Part shown: positions 52,410 through 61,934 of the stretch, piece after piece | Numbering within the stretch: position 1 is the first letter of the stretch | Layout of the letters: every line of letters begins with the position of its first letter | Source: Janthinobacterium sp. 1_2014MBL_MicDiv | GTDB lineage: Bacteria; Pseudomonadota; Gammaproteobacteria; Burkholderiales; Burkholderiaceae_D | Reading direction: 5' to 3' | Length of the DNA: 64,000 bases | Assembly: GCF_001865675.1 (NCBI RefSeq) | Contig: NZ_CP011319.1 | Coordinates: 3,534,001-3,598,000, forward strand | Made by a program: the position numbers and the translations under genes | The notes under the pieces: generated by a model | What the model saw: only the letters and a program-made list of their open reading frames with translations | The model's database searches: none | What the model was told of the DNA's origin: nothing

Positions 52410-53627
52410 ATGACGCATACCGACAGCAACTCCCCTTCCCTTGCCGGCGTGGCCGAACGCTACGTCAAGCTGGTCCTGGCCATGGGCCGGCACGACGCGT
52501 CATATGTCGACGCCTATTACGGCCCGCCGGAATGGCAGGCAGCCGCGCTGGAACAGCAACAGGGCTTGCGCGATATCCAGGCAGCCACGAACGAAGCGCT
52601 GGCCCTGCTGGGCGACGAATCTTGCCTGCGCGCCAACAACCTGCGCAAGCAATTGCAAGCCGTGCTGGCCAAGGCGGAGATGCTGCAGGGCGTGCGCCTG
52701 GATTTCGACACGGAAAGCGCGCGCCTGTACGACGCCGTCTCGCCCCATCACAGCCGTGCCCACTATGAACAGCTGGTGAGCGAAATCGACGCCCTGCTGC
52801 CTGGCGCCGGCACGGTGAGCGACCGGATCAACGCCTTCCGCAGGCAATTCATCATTCCCGCCGACAAGCTGCGCGCCGTGATGGACGCGGCCATCCGCGC
52901 CGGCCGCGAGCGCACCCTGCAGTACATCGCCCTGCCGGAAGGTGAAGATTTCGTGCTGGAATTTGTCACCGACAAGCCGTGGAGCGGCTACAACTGGTAC
53001 AAGGGCAACTACCAGAGCGTGATCCAGATCAATACGGACTTGCCCATTTATATAGACCGCGCCGTCGACCTCGGCTGCCATGAAGCGTATCCGGGCCACC
53101 ACGTCTACAACGTGCTGCTCGAGCGCGACCTGGTGCGCGGCAGGGGCTGGATCGAGTACTGCATCTACCCGCTGTACTCGCCGCAATCGCTGATCGCCGA
53201 AGGCACGGCCAACTACGGCATCGAACTCAGTTTCACGGAGGCGGAACGGCTCGAATTCGAACAGCAGGTGCTGTACCCGCTGGCCGGCATCGATCCGGCG
53301 CTGGCGCCCCGCTACGCGCAGCTGAACAGTCTGCTTGCGAGGCTCAGCTACGCCGACAACGACATCGCGCGCCAGTACCTCGAAGGCGGCCTGACGCGCG
53401 AGGAGGCGCTGGAATGGCTGGTCAACGTACGCCTGTATCCGGCCGAAAAATCGGCGCAGCGCCTGCAGTTCTACGACGCCATGGGCGCGTACGTCATCAA
53501 TTACAACCTGGGCCAGGACATGGCGAAAGCCTATGTCGAGCGCCAGGGCGCCACGCGCGCAGCGCGCTGGGCCGCGTTCCGCGATTTGATGTCGTCGCCG
53601 CGCGTGCCCAGCGCTTTGCGGGCCTGA
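52410..53627 (+). CDS. DUF885 putative metallopeptidase
   Basis: This 405-residue protein carries the DUF885 signature HEAYPGHH at residues 224-231 and a downstream Glu in LIAEGTANYGIEL. This pattern is like a zinc-peptidase HExxxGHH plus Glu centre. It is mostly helical and has no signal peptide, so it should be cytoplasmic. The reaction is unproven. The start is ATG 52410; the long open frame before it is a shadow. It abuts the convergent MFS gene with three bases between stops. Confidence 0.85.
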   Translation: MTHTDSNSPSLAGVAERYVKLVLAMGRHDASYVDAYYGPPEWQAAALEQQQGLRDIQAATNEALALLGDESCLRANNLRKQLQAVLAKAEMLQGVRLDFDTESARLYDAVSPHHSRAHYEQLVSEIDALLPGAGTVSDRINAFRRQFIIPADKLRAVMDAAIRAGRERTLQYIALPEGEDFVLEFVTDKPWSGYNWYKGNYQSVIQINTDLPIYIDRAVDLGCHEAYPGHHVYNVLLERDLVRGRGWIEYCIYPLYSPQSLIAEGTANYGIELSFTEAERLEFEQQVLYPLAGIDPALAPRYAQLNSLLARLSYADNDIARQYLEGGLTREEALEWLVNVRLYPAEKSAQRLQFYDAMGAYVINYNLGQDMAKAYVERQGATRAARWAAFRDLMSSPRVPSALRA

Positions 53628-53630
53628 ACC

Positions 53631-55019
53631 TTACTTCGGCGGCAGGCGGTACAGCGGCACGGCCACGGCCAGGCACGCCAGTCCCGCCAGCAGCATGGCC
53701 AGCTGAAAACCGCCTGCCAGGGCCGCAACCTGGCCCGCCCGCTCCAGCAGCGCGGCGGCGCGCAAGCTCATCACGCTGCCCAGCACGGCCACGCCCAGGG
53801 TCATGCCCGCCTGGCGCAAGGCATTCATGATGGCCGAGGCCATGGCGGCTCGCTCGCCGCCCACGGACGCCATCGCCAGCAAACCGGTGGCCGGCACGGC
53901 CAGTCCCATGGCCAGGCCCAGCAGGCCGAACAGGCTGCCGACGATGGCGTAGGGCGTCCGCGGCGCCAGCATCGCCGTCGCCAACAGCACCAGCCCCGCC
54001 AGCACATAGCCACCCAGCATCAAGCGCCGCAGGGACACGTGGCGGCTGAGGCGGCCAAAGCACATGGAAACGACGCCCATGGCCGCGAACTGCGGCAACA
54101 TGCGCCAGCCGCTGGCCCCAGCCGGCCAGCCCTGGATTTGCTGCAGGTACAGCGAGAAGAAGAACAGGCTGCTGTAGCAGGCAAAGCCCAGCACCAGCGA
54201 CGCCAGGTTGATCGACGCAAAGGCCCTGTCGCGAAACAGCCGCAGCGGCAACAGGGGGCGCGGCGCGCGCGCTTCGACGGCAAGAAAGGCAAGGAAGGCC
54301 AGCAGCGCCACGCCCAGCGATGCCCAGGCGGCCGCACCGCCCGCCTCGCCCAGCGCGATCAAGCCATAGGTGAGCGCGCCGAGCCAGACGATGCTGAGCA
54401 CCTGCCCGGCACGATCCAGCGCCGCCTGCTCACGGTAGTGGCGTTCCGTGATGCCCCAGGCGCCCAGCAGCATGGCCAGCACTCCCAGCGGCAGATTGAT
54501 CAGGAAGATGCTTTGCCAGCCCGTGGCCTCGAGCAGCATGCCGCCCAGCAGCGGCCCCAGGATCAGCGCCAGCGCGCTGAAGGCCGACCAGCCGCCGATC
54601 ACGTGCGCCCGTTCGCGCGGGTCGGGAAACGCGTGGCTCAGTATCGGCATGGCGCCCGGTATCAGCAAGGCCCCCGCCACGCCCTGCACGGCCCTGCCCG
54701 CCAGCAGCAGCGGCAGGCTGGCCGCCAGCGCGCACAGCAGCGAACCGGCCGTAAACAGCGCCACGCCCAGCAGCCAGATGCGCTTGTGCCCATGCCGGTC
54801 GCCCAGCGGTCCGGCCGACAGCATGCAGGCCGACAGGCAGAGCGCATAGGCGTTGACCACCCACTGCAAGCCTGCCATGTCCGTCGCCAGCGCCGTTTGC
54901 AAGGTGGGCAAGGCGACGTTGACGATGCTGATGTCGAGCGAGGCGAGAAAGGTCCCCAGATAGGCGGCGGCCACCAGGGCCGCGCGGCGATAACGTTGCA
55001 TGGAGTCGCTCCAATTCAT
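53631..55019 (-). CDS. MFS multidrug efflux transporter (DHA2/EmrB-QacA type)
   Basis: This 462-residue inner-membrane protein has 14 predicted helices. DHA2 motifs include FLASLDISIVNVALPTLQ (motif D1), GPLGDRHGHKRIWLLG (motif A) and LGPLLGGMLLEATGWQSIFLINLPLG (motif C). It probably exports drugs using the proton gradient. A TetR gene is divergent 106 bp away, with a near-perfect operator between, so it should be induced by the exported compound. Confidence 0.93.
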   Translation of the reverse strand: MNWSDSMQRYRRAALVAAAYLGTFLASLDISIVNVALPTLQTALATDMAGLQWVVNAYALCLSACMLSAGPLGDRHGHKRIWLLGVALFTAGSLLCALAASLPLLLAGRAVQGVAGALLIPGAMPILSHAFPDPRERAHVIGGWSAFSALALILGPLLGGMLLEATGWQSIFLINLPLGVLAMLLGAWGITERHYREQAALDRAGQVLSIVWLGALTYGLIALGEAGGAAAWASLGVALLAFLAFLAVEARAPRPLLPLRLFRDRAFASINLASLVLGFACYSSLFFFSLYLQQIQGWPAGASGWRMLPQFAAMGVVSMCFGRLSRHVSLRRLMLGGYVLAGLVLLATAMLAPRTPYAIVGSLFGLLGLAMGLAVPATGLLAMASVGGERAAMASAIMNALRQAGMTLGVAVLGSVMSLRAAALLERAGQVAALAGGFQLAMLLAGLACLAVAVPLYRLPPK

Positions 55020-55046
55020 GAGTTTGCCTTCATCATATCAATCGAC

Positions 55047-55059
55047 TGACCGTCGGTCA
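55047..55059. promoter_or_regulatory. TetR-type operator between MFS and TetR genes
   Basis: TGACC and GGTCA surround a three-base centre, making a perfect five-base-arm palindrome. It lies 28 bp before the MFS start. Such GACC/GGTC operators are common for TetR-family repressors beside MFS pumps. Confidence 0.75.
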
Positions 55060-55125
55060 ATTGGAAATAACAAAGCAGTCCGGCCATGTCTGGGAATCGA
55101 GCGCCGCGTCATTTATACTGCAGGC

Positions 55126-55785
55126 ATGTCTCCATCCCGCCCAGCAAGCCCCGCCATGCCTGATGCCGCCCCTGCCACGGACGCGCCGGCGCGTCCCCGC
55201 ACCAAGCCAGCCGAAGTGCGCCTCGATGAATTGATGGCCGCCGCCGAACGGCTATTCCTCGACAAGGGTGTCGAGGCGACCACCGTCGGCGACATCACCA
55301 GCCTGGCCGGCGTGGCGAAAGGCACCTTCTATCATTATTTCCCATCCAAGCACGAGATGCTGGCGGCGCTGGCCGGGCGCTATACGCAGCACTTCCTGGC
55401 CAGCCTGGAAGCGGCCATCGGCCTGTGCATGCCCAACGACTGGGAAGGCCGGCTGCGCGCCTGGGTGCAGGCGAATGTGGCCACCTACCTGCGCACCTGG
55501 CAATTGCACGACATCGTCTACACGAGCCACCGCCGCAGCATCGGCATCGATCCCGCGGACAATCGCGACAAGGACGCCATCCTGGCCCAGCTGGGCGCCA
55601 TCCTGGCGGGCGGCGCGGCGGCGGGCGCGTGGCCTTTGCCGCAGCCGCGCCTGGCGGCCCTGATGATTTACTCGGCCGTGCATGGCGTGACGGACGACGC
55701 CATCGCCGCGCAACTGCAGGACAGCAGCGCCTTCGCCACCGACGTGGCCGACGCCTGCCTGCGCATGCTGGGCACGCAGCGCTGA
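55126..55785 (+). CDS. TetR-family repressor
   Basis: This 219-residue regulator has an N-terminal TetR helix-turn-helix (about 30-80; LMAAAERLFLDKGVEATTV, ITSLAGVAKGTFYHYFPSKHEML) and an all-helical ligand domain. It faces the MFS gene and shares its operator. The first 25 residues are Pro/Ala-rich and unusual. ATG 55126 is the only start close to the conserved domain; the open frame back to 55000 crosses the MFS start. The ligand is unknown. Confidence 0.92.
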   Translation: MSPSRPASPAMPDAAPATDAPARPRTKPAEVRLDELMAAAERLFLDKGVEATTVGDITSLAGVAKGTFYHYFPSKHEMLAALAGRYTQHFLASLEAAIGLCMPNDWEGRLRAWVQANVATYLRTWQLHDIVYTSHRRSIGIDPADNRDKDAILAQLGAILAGGAAAGAWPLPQPRLAALMIYSAVHGVTDDAIAAQLQDSSAFATDVADACLRMLGTQR

Positions 55786-55806
55786 CGCGGGCGGCCTGGC
55801 GACAGC

Positions 55807-57276
55807 TCAGTGCGCCGGCAGGCGGATGGTCGCTTCCAGGCCGCCGTCGCGGTGGTTGGCCAGGGTCAGCTCGCCGCCGTGGGCCTGGACGATGCTGCGC
55901 GCGATGCCGAGTCCCAGCCCCATGCCATGCGCGTTTTGCTCGCGGCCATGTTCCAGGCGCACATACGGCTGGAACAGGCTGGCGAACGCCTCTTCTGCCA
56001 CGCCGGGGCCGTCGTCGCGGATGCGGATGACCACGTGCCCTCCTTCGCGGCATGCCGACAGATGGGCCGTCTTGCCGTAAAACAAGGCATTGTCGAGCAG
56101 ATTGCCGATGGCGCGCTTCAGCGCCAGCGGCTTGGCCTTCACGCTCAGGCCCGTCTCCTCGTAATGCACGTCGTGGCCCGCCAGCTGGGTACCGCGCACC
56201 ATGCGCTGCAGCAAGGCGTCGAGCCGCACCTCGGTGGCGTTTTCATGGATGTCGCTATCCTTCACGCATTGCAGCGCGCCCTTCACCATCATGTCCAGCT
56301 CATCGAGGTCATCGTGGAATTCGTTGCGCTGCACATCATCGTCGAGCAGTTCCGTGCGCAGTTTCAGGCGCGTGATGGGCGTGCGCAAATCGTGCGAAAT
56401 CGAGACGAACAGCCGTTCGCGGTCTTCCAGGTAGCGCTGGATGCGTTCGCGCATGGCGCTGAAGGCGCGCGCCGTCTGCACGAATTCGCGGCTGCCCGTC
56501 TGCGGCAGCGGCGGCGGCGTCTCGCCACGGCCAAACGCTTCGGCCGCGTCCGACAGGGCCGCCAGCGGCCGCGTGGTCCAGCGCACGACGAGGATGGACA
56601 GCAGCAGCACGGCCGCCAGCGACAACGCTTGCAGCAGCACCCGGTCCAGGGTCCACGGGTTACTGCTTTGCAAGAAATACGGGTTGGGCATCAGTGCCGC
56701 CAGGTACAGCCAGTTGCCCGGCTCCAGCTCGGCCTGGATCACGAGCACGGGCGCGGGATTCGGTTTCAGCAGCAAGATATGCTGGACCCAGTTTTCCGGC
56801 AAGTCGCCGATGTGCGCGCCGCTGTCGGCCACCACCAGGTCGCCCGGCCAGGCGAAGCCCACGCGGTAGCCGGCCAGCTGCGGCAAGTCGCTCTTCAGCG
56901 CCGCGCCCACCGTGGCCACCACCGTATCGGCCAGCGCGTGCGGCGCGATTTCGCGGATGGCCAGCGGCCCCTGGTTGACGTTGACAAAGAAGCGCGTGCC
57001 GCCCATCTCGCGAAATTGCTGGATCAGGATGGGCCGGTAATTGGCCGGCAGGCTGAGGAAAAAGCGGATGGTGCTGGCGGCGCTGCGGGCCAGGTGCTGC
57101 GAAGCCATGCGCGCCTCCACCGCCGAGTCGCGGCGCAGCTGCGTGGCCCAGATCAGGTTGCCCACCAGTTGCGTAGCCAGCACGCCGGCCACCATCACCA
57201 CGGACAGGCGCCCCAGCAGCGATGGCGGCAGCAGGCGCCCCAGCAGCCGGCGCATGCCGCGCTCAGGCATGCCCAC
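55807..57276 (-). CDS. EnvZ-type membrane sensor kinase of the sugar locus
   Basis: This 489-residue kinase has two membrane helices (about 18-42 and 200-225) around a periplasmic domain of about 155 residues, then HAMP (about 225-280). The kinase core has His295 in SISHDLRTPIT, N box NLLDNALFYG and G boxes RDDGPG and GMGLGLGIARSIV. It belongs to the group of kinases paired with GltR-like regulators. Its start overlaps the regulator gene by 14 bp, and both follow the binding protein in one operon. Confidence 0.92.
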   Translation of the reverse strand: MGMPERGMRRLLGRLLPPSLLGRLSVVMVAGVLATQLVGNLIWATQLRRDSAVEARMASQHLARSAASTIRFFLSLPANYRPILIQQFREMGGTRFFVNVNQGPLAIREIAPHALADTVVATVGAALKSDLPQLAGYRVGFAWPGDLVVADSGAHIGDLPENWVQHILLLKPNPAPVLVIQAELEPGNWLYLAALMPNPYFLQSSNPWTLDRVLLQALSLAAVLLLSILVVRWTTRPLAALSDAAEAFGRGETPPPLPQTGSREFVQTARAFSAMRERIQRYLEDRERLFVSISHDLRTPITRLKLRTELLDDDVQRNEFHDDLDELDMMVKGALQCVKDSDIHENATEVRLDALLQRMVRGTQLAGHDVHYEETGLSVKAKPLALKRAIGNLLDNALFYGKTAHLSACREGGHVVIRIRDDGPGVAEEAFASLFQPYVRLEHGREQNAHGMGLGLGIARSIVQAHGGELTLANHRDGGLEATIRLPAH

Positions 57277-57976
57277 TGCTCACGTCGGCCGAAAACACAT
57301 AGCCGGCGCCGCGCACCGTCTTGATCAGCATGGGCTGCTTGCCGTCATCCTTCAGGCGCAGGCGCAGCCGGCTCACCTGCACATCGAGCGAGCGGTCGAG
57401 CGGCCCCGCGTCGCGCCCCCGTGTCTGTTCGCACAGCACGCTGCGGTCGAGGATATCGCCCGGATGCTCGACGAAATAGCGCAGCAGCTGGAAATCGAGG
57501 CCCGTCAGCTGCAGCGCTTCGCCGTCGGCATCCGTCACCGTGCGCTCCAGCGTGTCGAGGGTAAAGCCGACGAAGCGGTAGTAGCGGGGCGGCGCGGCCG
57601 CGTCGATGCCCGTGCGGCGGTGGATGGCCTTGATGCGCGCCAGCAATTCGCGCGGGCTGTAGGGCTTGGCGATGTAGTCGTCGGCGCCCAGCTCCAGTCC
57701 CACCACGCGGTCCGTCTCGTCGGAACTGGCCGTCAGCATGATGATGGGCACGTTCGAGCGGGCGCGCACCACCTTGCACAGGGCGAAACCGTCCGTGTCG
57801 GGCAGCATCACGTCGAGGATCACCAGCGACAGGCTGTCGACGTGGCGGTGGAATTCGGCCAGGAAGGTGGCGCCGTCGTGCGCCAGGCCCACCTCGTACT
57901 GGTTCTTTTCCAGGTAGGCCTTCAGCAGCATGCGGGTCTTTTGATCGTCGTCAACGACCAGGATTTTGCGCGACAT
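57263..57976 (-). CDS. OmpR-family response regulator of the sugar locus
   Basis: This 237-residue protein has a receiver (Asp9-Asp10-Asp11 pocket, phosphoacceptor Asp55 in VILDVMLPDTDG, Lys in IAKPYSP) and a winged-helix Trans_reg_C domain (about 135-232; LQLTGLDFQLLRYFVEHPG, LDVQVSRLRLRLKDDG, IKTVRGAGYVF). It is like GltR-type glucose regulators. It overlaps the binding-protein gene by 26 bp and the kinase gene by 14, which means tight coupling. The divergent ABC importer is its likely target. Confidence 0.93.
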   Translation of the reverse strand: MSRKILVVDDDQKTRMLLKAYLEKNQYEVGLAHDGATFLAEFHRHVDSLSLVILDVMLPDTDGFALCKVVRARSNVPIIMLTASSDETDRVVGLELGADDYIAKPYSPRELLARIKAIHRRTGIDAAAPPRYYRFVGFTLDTLERTVTDADGEALQLTGLDFQLLRYFVEHPGDILDRSVLCEQTRGRDAGPLDRSLDVQVSRLRLRLKDDGKQPMLIKTVRGAGYVFSADVSSGHA

Positions 57977-59279
57977 GGTCTCGTCCTTTTTTATTCAGTG
58001 CCTGCAACATGCTGCCGATGCGGCGCTGTGCGTCGGCCGCGCTGATCGTCTCGTCCAGGAAATAGCGGTGCACTTCGGCGATGATGGCGTCCTTGCTGGT
58101 TTCATCGGTGGCCATGCGGTGCACGAGGCTGGGCGCCTGGAAGGCGGCGCCACGCGCGAATGCCTGCGCCGAGGCGCGCCCGCAGCTGTCCAGGCGCGAC
58201 AGGTCGGCCTGGCGCAAGGCGGGAATCGAACCCTTCACCTGGCTGTATTCGAGCTGCACGGGCGGCGAAGCGACCACCTGCGCCAGCTTTTCCTGCGCGC
58301 CCTGGTGCGTGTAATCGGATGCGAACATGGCCAGGGTATCGATGCTGTACAGGTGGTAGTCGCCCGTGTCGGGTGCGGCGGCGCAGCCGAACACCTCGTC
58401 CGTGGCGCGGCCCCAGGCGTTCAGCTCGCCTTTCGCCCAGTCGCCCATGATGTACATGGCCGCCTCGCCATCGCCCACCTGGCGCGCCATTTCGGGCCAG
58501 CCCTGTTCGCGCAGCGGCGCGCCCATCCATTGCTTCAGCGACCTCAGCCGCTGCAAGGCGTGGCGCAGGCGCGGGTCCGCATACGCCTCGGCCTTCTTCT
58601 CGACAAACAGGGCGCGGTAATACGCGGGCCCCGATTCGGCCAGCACCAGCGTTTCAAACAGCGTGGCCACCTGCCACGCTTCGCTGCTTTGCGCCAGCGG
58701 CGTGATGCCGGCCTGGCGCAGCTTGCCGGCCACGCGCTCGAAGTCGCTCCAGCTGCGCGGCACGGCCAGGCCCAGGCGCTGGAAGATCTTGCGGTTGTAA
58801 AACAGGGTGTTGATGCGGTGGATGCCGGCCGGCACGCCCATCGTATGGCCGCGGTTCTGCAGCAAGCCCCACACGGTGGGATACATGGTGGCGCGCCAGT
58901 TGTTGCTGGCGGCGACGCTGTCGAGCTGCAGCAGCAGGCCCAGGTCGCTCCACTCGCCCAGCGTGTAGCCGATCAGCTGCATGACTTCCGGCGAATTGCC
59001 AGCCAGCACGCGGCTCTTCAAGACCTTGCCCGCGCCGACGCCGGCGCCGCCCGCGATGCCCGCGTCGCGCCATTCGATGCCCTCCTGCGCCAGGCGCGCC
59101 ACCAGTACGTCGGCGGCGCGGCGCTCGCCGGCCGACGTCCACCAGTGCAGCACTTGCAGCGCTTCGGCCCGCACGGGCACGCTGCCAAACAGGGTCGCCA
59201 GCAGCGCCAGCGCCGCCACGCCGCGACGGCGGGCGGCCCCGGCATGGCGGTCGGCGGTGCTGCGCGGTGGCGTCTTCAA
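57951..59279 (-). CDS. Periplasmic sugar-binding protein leading a two-component operon
   Basis: This protein of about 442 residues is a MalE-type (SBP_bac_1) binding protein: LQVLHWWTSAGERRAADVL, SPEVMQLIGYTLGEWSDLG, GVPAGIHRINTLFYNRKIF, GDGEAAMYIMGDWAKGE. A signal peptide ends at PVRAEA. I prefer TTG 59279, with AAGGGG six bases upstream; ATG 59333 would add 18 residues and cross a TATAGT box and palindrome. No permease follows. Instead the regulator and kinase genes overlap it, so it may feed the kinase as a receptor. It is the second such protein here. Confidence 0.85.
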   Translation of the reverse strand: MKTPPRSTADRHAGAARRRGVAALALLATLFGSVPVRAEALQVLHWWTSAGERRAADVLVARLAQEGIEWRDAGIAGGAGVGAGKVLKSRVLAGNSPEVMQLIGYTLGEWSDLGLLLQLDSVAASNNWRATMYPTVWGLLQNRGHTMGVPAGIHRINTLFYNRKIFQRLGLAVPRSWSDFERVAGKLRQAGITPLAQSSEAWQVATLFETLVLAESGPAYYRALFVEKKAEAYADPRLRHALQRLRSLKQWMGAPLREQGWPEMARQVGDGEAAMYIMGDWAKGELNAWGRATDEVFGCAAAPDTGDYHLYSIDTLAMFASDYTHQGAQEKLAQVVASPPVQLEYSQVKGSIPALRQADLSRLDSCGRASAQAFARGAAFQAPSLVHRMATDETSKDAIIAEVHRYFLDETISAADAQRRIGSMLQALNKKGRDHVAQNPGR

Positions 59280-59634
59280 TCCTGTCCCCTTTTTCTTGTC
59301 GCGACAAACTATAGCCCAACTACAAAACAGCATGTTGGTAATTTAGTACCTTGATTTGTAAAGAAATGTGAGCTTTTGTTGCCCTATCTTGTGCGACTCA
59401 TCAACCAGCGCGGCCGCCTGACGCCCCGCGCGGCGCGCCACGGCAGTGAACGACGGTAAGGAAAGGTAAGCAGGCGCGCCTGCGCATTTCGACATTTCCC
59501 TTTTGAATCAATGACATGCGCGATGCAGGCCGGCGCCATGCCGGGTGCTGGCGTCACATTTTCCCCGATGCTACTGTCCGCCAACTGCAGCGTAACAGGC
59601 AGCCAAACAAGACCAACACCAACAAGGAGACGAC
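59280..59634. promoter_or_regulatory. Divergent intergenic region of the sugar locus, with one perfect palindrome
   Basis: This 355-bp region has no gene I can support. A perfect 12-bp palindrome TTGTCGCGACAA (59296-59307) lies beside a minus-strand TATAGT (59308-59313), just upstream of the binding-protein gene, so it is a good operator candidate. The half nearest the importer holds AAGGAGA as ribosome site and no clear promoter. Direct repeats typical of OmpR-family sites were not obvious. Confidence 0.45.
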
Positions 59635-60897
59635 ATGCAACAGCATGCAAAAGGCGGCGTGGCCGCGCGCAACACATTGCTGGCCCTGCTGCTGGCCAGC
59701 GGCACGGCACAGGCGGGCACGCTTACCATCGAAAGCTGGCGCGTGGATGACAAGACGCTGTGGGAAACGGTGCTCATCCCCGCCTTCCAGAAAAAGCATC
59801 CTGGCATCGACGTCAAGTTCTCGCCCACCGCCCCCACCGAATACGATTCCACCCTGAATGCGCGCTTGAGCGGCGGCACGGCCGGCGACTTGCTGGCTTG
59901 CCGCCCGTTCGACGTCTCGCTGGCCCTGTACAAGCGGGGCCAGCTGGAAAAGCTCGACGGCAAGGCCGGCATGGACAACTTCCCCGCCTCGGCCAAGGTG
60001 GCGTGGCAGACGGACGATGGCAAGGATACCTTCTGCATGCCGATCGCTTCCGTCATGCATGGTTTCCTGTACAACAAAAAAATCTTCCGCGAACTGAAGC
60101 TGCAGCCGCCCGCCACGGAAGAGGAGTTCTTCAAGGTGCTGGAAACGGTCAAGAAGAGCGGCAAATATGCGCCGCTGGCGCTGGGCACGGCCGACCAATG
60201 GGAAGCGAACCAGGTAATCTTCACCAGCATCGGCGCCAATTACTGGAAGGGCGAGGATGGCCGCAAGGCGCTGATCGCCGGCAAGGCCAAGTTTACCGAT
60301 CCGCAATTCATCGCCGCCTGGGAATATGAAGCACGGCTGGGCAGCTATCTGTCCAAGGGCGCCAGCGCGCAAACCTATGGCGACAGCCAGAACCAGTTCG
60401 CGCTGGGCAAGGCCGCCATCTACCCGTCCGGCTCCTGGGACATCGCCTATTTCAAGCAGGATCCGGAGCTGGAACTGGGCGCCTTCAACCCGCCCGTGCG
60501 CAAGGCCGGCGACAAGTGCTACATCTCGGACCACACGGACATCGGCATGAGCGTCAACAAGAAGTCGAAGAACAAGGAAGACGCCTACAAATTCCTCGCC
60601 TGGCTCGGATCGCAGGAATTCGCCGACATCTATACCAACAAGGTGACGGGTTTCTTTTCGCTGTCGAACCATTTGATCTCGATCAAGGACCCGCTGGCCA
60701 AGCAGATGAATGGCTGGCGCGCCAGCTGCGCCTCGACCATCCGCCTGAACGCGCAAATCCTCAACCGTGGCGAACCGAGCATGGAAAACGAGCTGTGGAA
60801 CGTCAACGCCCAGGTCTTGAACGGCAAGCTGGCGCCGAAGGACGCGGCGCGCCAGATCCAGGCCGGCTTTGCCAAGTGGTACAAGCCGCAGCAGTAA
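59635..60897 (+). CDS. Periplasmic sugar-binding protein of a CUT1 ABC importer
   Basis: This 420-residue MalE-type protein has a signal peptide (about 1-27, ending GTAQAG) and family stretches TIESWRVDDKTLWETVLIPA, GFLYNKKIFRELKL, AIYPSGSWDIAYF and ISDHTDIGMSV. AAGGAGA precedes the start. It delivers sugar to the two permeases downstream. It is shorter than but similar in type to the binding protein of the opposite operon. The exact sugar (glucose or a glucoside) is not readable. Confidence 0.93.
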   Translation: MQQHAKGGVAARNTLLALLLASGTAQAGTLTIESWRVDDKTLWETVLIPAFQKKHPGIDVKFSPTAPTEYDSTLNARLSGGTAGDLLACRPFDVSLALYKRGQLEKLDGKAGMDNFPASAKVAWQTDDGKDTFCMPIASVMHGFLYNKKIFRELKLQPPATEEEFFKVLETVKKSGKYAPLALGTADQWEANQVIFTSIGANYWKGEDGRKALIAGKAKFTDPQFIAAWEYEARLGSYLSKGASAQTYGDSQNQFALGKAAIYPSGSWDIAYFKQDPELELGAFNPPVRKAGDKCYISDHTDIGMSVNKKSKNKEDAYKFLAWLGSQEFADIYTNKVTGFFSLSNHLISIKDPLAKQMNGWRASCASTIRLNAQILNRGEPSMENELWNVNAQVLNGKLAPKDAARQIQAGFAKWYKPQQ

Positions 60898-61011
60898 TCC
60901 TCCCCGCCATCCTCCCCGCGCGACCGGCCCGAGCAGTGCGATGCAGCGACCGGCGGCGCGGTTTTGCCGGCGGCCCCGCCGCCGGTGCTTTTCTTCGTCT
61001 GGAGTTTCGCC

Positions 61012-61926
61012 GTGAAAAAAGCTTTCCCGTGGCACGTGCTCGTGTTCCTGGCCCCGGCGCTGGTCATTTACTCGCTGTTCAGCGCCCTGCCCCTGGCCGA
61101 TACCCTGCGCCTCGGCCTGTACACGACCGATGAGGGCGGCCAGCACCATTTCGCCGGCCTGGCCAACTACGCCACCATCCTGTTCGACCCGCAATGGTCG
61201 CAAAGTTTCTGGAATGCGATGTGGAACAACTGCAAGTTTTTCCTCATCCACATGCTGCTGCAAAATCCCATCGGCCTGCTGCTGGCCACCCTCTTCAGCC
61301 TCAAGGGGCTGAAAGGCGAACGCAGCTACCGCACCCTGATCTTCCTGCCCACCCTGCTGTCCGTCGTCATCATCGGCTTCATCTGGCAACTGATTCTGTC
61401 TCCGCTGTGGGGCGTGGGCCAGTCGCTGATGGATGGCGTGGGCATCGGCAGCCATTTCGCGCCGTGGCTGGGCCAGGAATCGACGGCCCTGCTGACCATC
61501 GCCCTCATTTCCGTTTGGCAATATATCGGCATCCCCATGATGCTGATCTATGCGGCCCTGCTGGCCGTGCCCGAGGAAATCATCGAGGCGGCCCACGCGG
61601 AAGGGGCCAGCGCCATGCGCATCTTCTGGCAAATCAAGCTGCCGCTGATCTGGCCCACGCTGGGGCTGGTGACCATCCTCACCTTTGTCGCCAACTTCAA
61701 TGCCTTCGACCTCGTGTATTCCGTGAAAGGCGCGCTGGCGGGGCCGAACTATGCCACCGACATCCTCGGCACCTTCTTTTACCGCACCTTCTTCGGTTAC
61801 CAGGCCCAGCTGGGCAGTCCCACCATGGGCGCCGCCGTGGCCACCATGATGTTCCTCGTCATCCTCGCGGGCGTGGGCGTGTATTTCTTTTTCGTGCAGC
61901 GCAAGCTGACACGCTACGAACTGTAA
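61012..61926 (+). CDS. CUT1 ABC permease, MalF type
   Basis: This 304-residue permease has six helices and the cytoplasmic EAA loop IIEAAHAEGASAMRIFWQIKLPLIWP. The GTG start at 61012 has GGAG seven bases upstream, which I prefer to the TTG at 60964. It begins VKKAFPWHVLVFLAPALVIY. It pairs with the next gene as a heterodimer in the inner membrane. A gap of 114 bp separates it from the binding-protein gene. Confidence 0.93.
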   Translation: MKKAFPWHVLVFLAPALVIYSLFSALPLADTLRLGLYTTDEGGQHHFAGLANYATILFDPQWSQSFWNAMWNNCKFFLIHMLLQNPIGLLLATLFSLKGLKGERSYRTLIFLPTLLSVVIIGFIWQLILSPLWGVGQSLMDGVGIGSHFAPWLGQESTALLTIALISVWQYIGIPMMLIYAALLAVPEEIIEAAHAEGASAMRIFWQIKLPLIWPTLGLVTILTFVANFNAFDLVYSVKGALAGPNYATDILGTFFYRTFFGYQAQLGSPTMGAAVATMMFLVILAGVGVYFFFVQRKLTRYEL

Positions 61927-61934
61927 GGGCCGCC

